Positions 63,826-64,000 of a DNA stretch of 64,000 bases are shown here, piece after piece. Each line of letters opens with the position of its first letter. Position 1 is the first letter of the stretch. This DNA comes from Pseudomonas alkylphenolica (GTDB lineage: Bacteria > Pseudomonadota > Gammaproteobacteria > Pseudomonadales > Pseudomonadaceae). Below the pieces are notes generated by a model. The model had not been told where the DNA came from. It saw only the letters and a program-made list of their open reading frames with translations, and made no database searches. The DNA lies in the NCBI RefSeq assembly GCF_016009175.1, contig NZ_JADUCM010000002.1, positions 310,001 through 374,000 on the forward strand, in the 5' to 3' direction. The position numbers and the translations under genes were made by a program.

Positions 63826-64000
63826 ATGTCCACTCGTGAAATCCGCATTGCCACGCGCAAAAGTGCCCTTGCCCTGTGGCAGGCCGAATACGTCAAAGCC
63901 CGTCTGGAGCAGGCTCACCCCGGCCTGTTGGTAACACTGGTCCCGATGGTCAGCAGGGGCGACAAGCTGCTCGACTCGCCATTGTCGAAAATTGGCGGCA
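63826..64000 (+). CDS. hemC: Hydroxymethylbilane synthase HemC (5' end only)
   Basis: The first 58 codons are present; the gene runs off the window. The start [20 protein letters not shown] is typical, followed by [18 protein letters not shown]. HemC joins four porphobilinogens into hydroxymethylbilane in haem synthesis. The algR-hemC order is conserved in Pseudomonas. Confidence 0.94.
   Translation, partial: MSTREIRIATRKSALALWQAEYVKARLEQAHPGLLVTLVPMVSRGDKLLDSPLSKIGG

Overview
The window is chromosomal DNA from a Pseudomonas, most likely of the P. putida group. The evidence is the gene order (amaA-amaB-LysR-hglS; glnK-amtB-sutA; xerC-DUF484-dapF-lysA-lptM-cyaY; rnk-cyaA; argH-algR-hemC), high-GC codon use and several inverted pairs of the REP element that ends in CTCCTACAG. 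No rRNA, tRNA or CRISPR array is visible.

Left core (1-14.7 kb): start of rep helicase, a GGDEF/EAL protein, a MATE efflux pump with a divergent LysR gene, the D-lysine/L-pipecolate catabolic block (hglS, LysR, amaB, amaA), an MscS-type channel with a cyclic-nucleotide-like domain, and a four-gene set of a ToxR-like membrane regulator, its bitopic partner, a lipoprotein and a small outer-membrane barrel.

Genomic island (about 15.98-39.93 kb): comM (yifB) is cut in two after its Lys-Asp-Gly-Gly codons by about 23.9 kb. The right end holds four tightly packed genes for three different tyrosine recombinases and one small helical protein. This is the ginABCD signature of a GInt island. The cargo is mainly arsenic resistance. 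One module has a MarR regulator, arsN1-like acetyltransferase, a Cys-tailed flavoprotein and a divergent MFS pump. A long operon reads arsC-arsR-arsC-acr3-arsH-phosphatase-GAPDH-arsJ, with a second ArsR and two more flavoproteins around it. A Fic protein, a large AT-rich membrane protein with a PIN-like region, an antitoxin remnant and an XRE regulator complete it. A third copy of the island's terminal repeat lies just beyond ginD. It suggests that a gin-less cargo unit and a cargo-less gin unit stand in tandem.

Right core (40-64 kb): a lipoprotein, a YcaC-like hydrolase, an ABM-domain membrane protein, a Tat-exported amidohydrolase and LysR, a KefB/C-type antiporter, ubiK, glnK-amtB behind a sigma-54 type promoter, sutA, a HAD phosphatase, xerC, DUF484, dapF, lysA, lptM, cyaY, DUF1289, rnk, cyaA, small conserved genes, a GST, argH, algR and the start of hemC.

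The arsenic genes appear to cover inorganic arsenate (two reductases plus Acr3 efflux; GAPDH plus ArsJ) and organoarsenicals (ArsH, ArsN, three flavoproteins), with two ArsR-type and one MarR-type control circuits.
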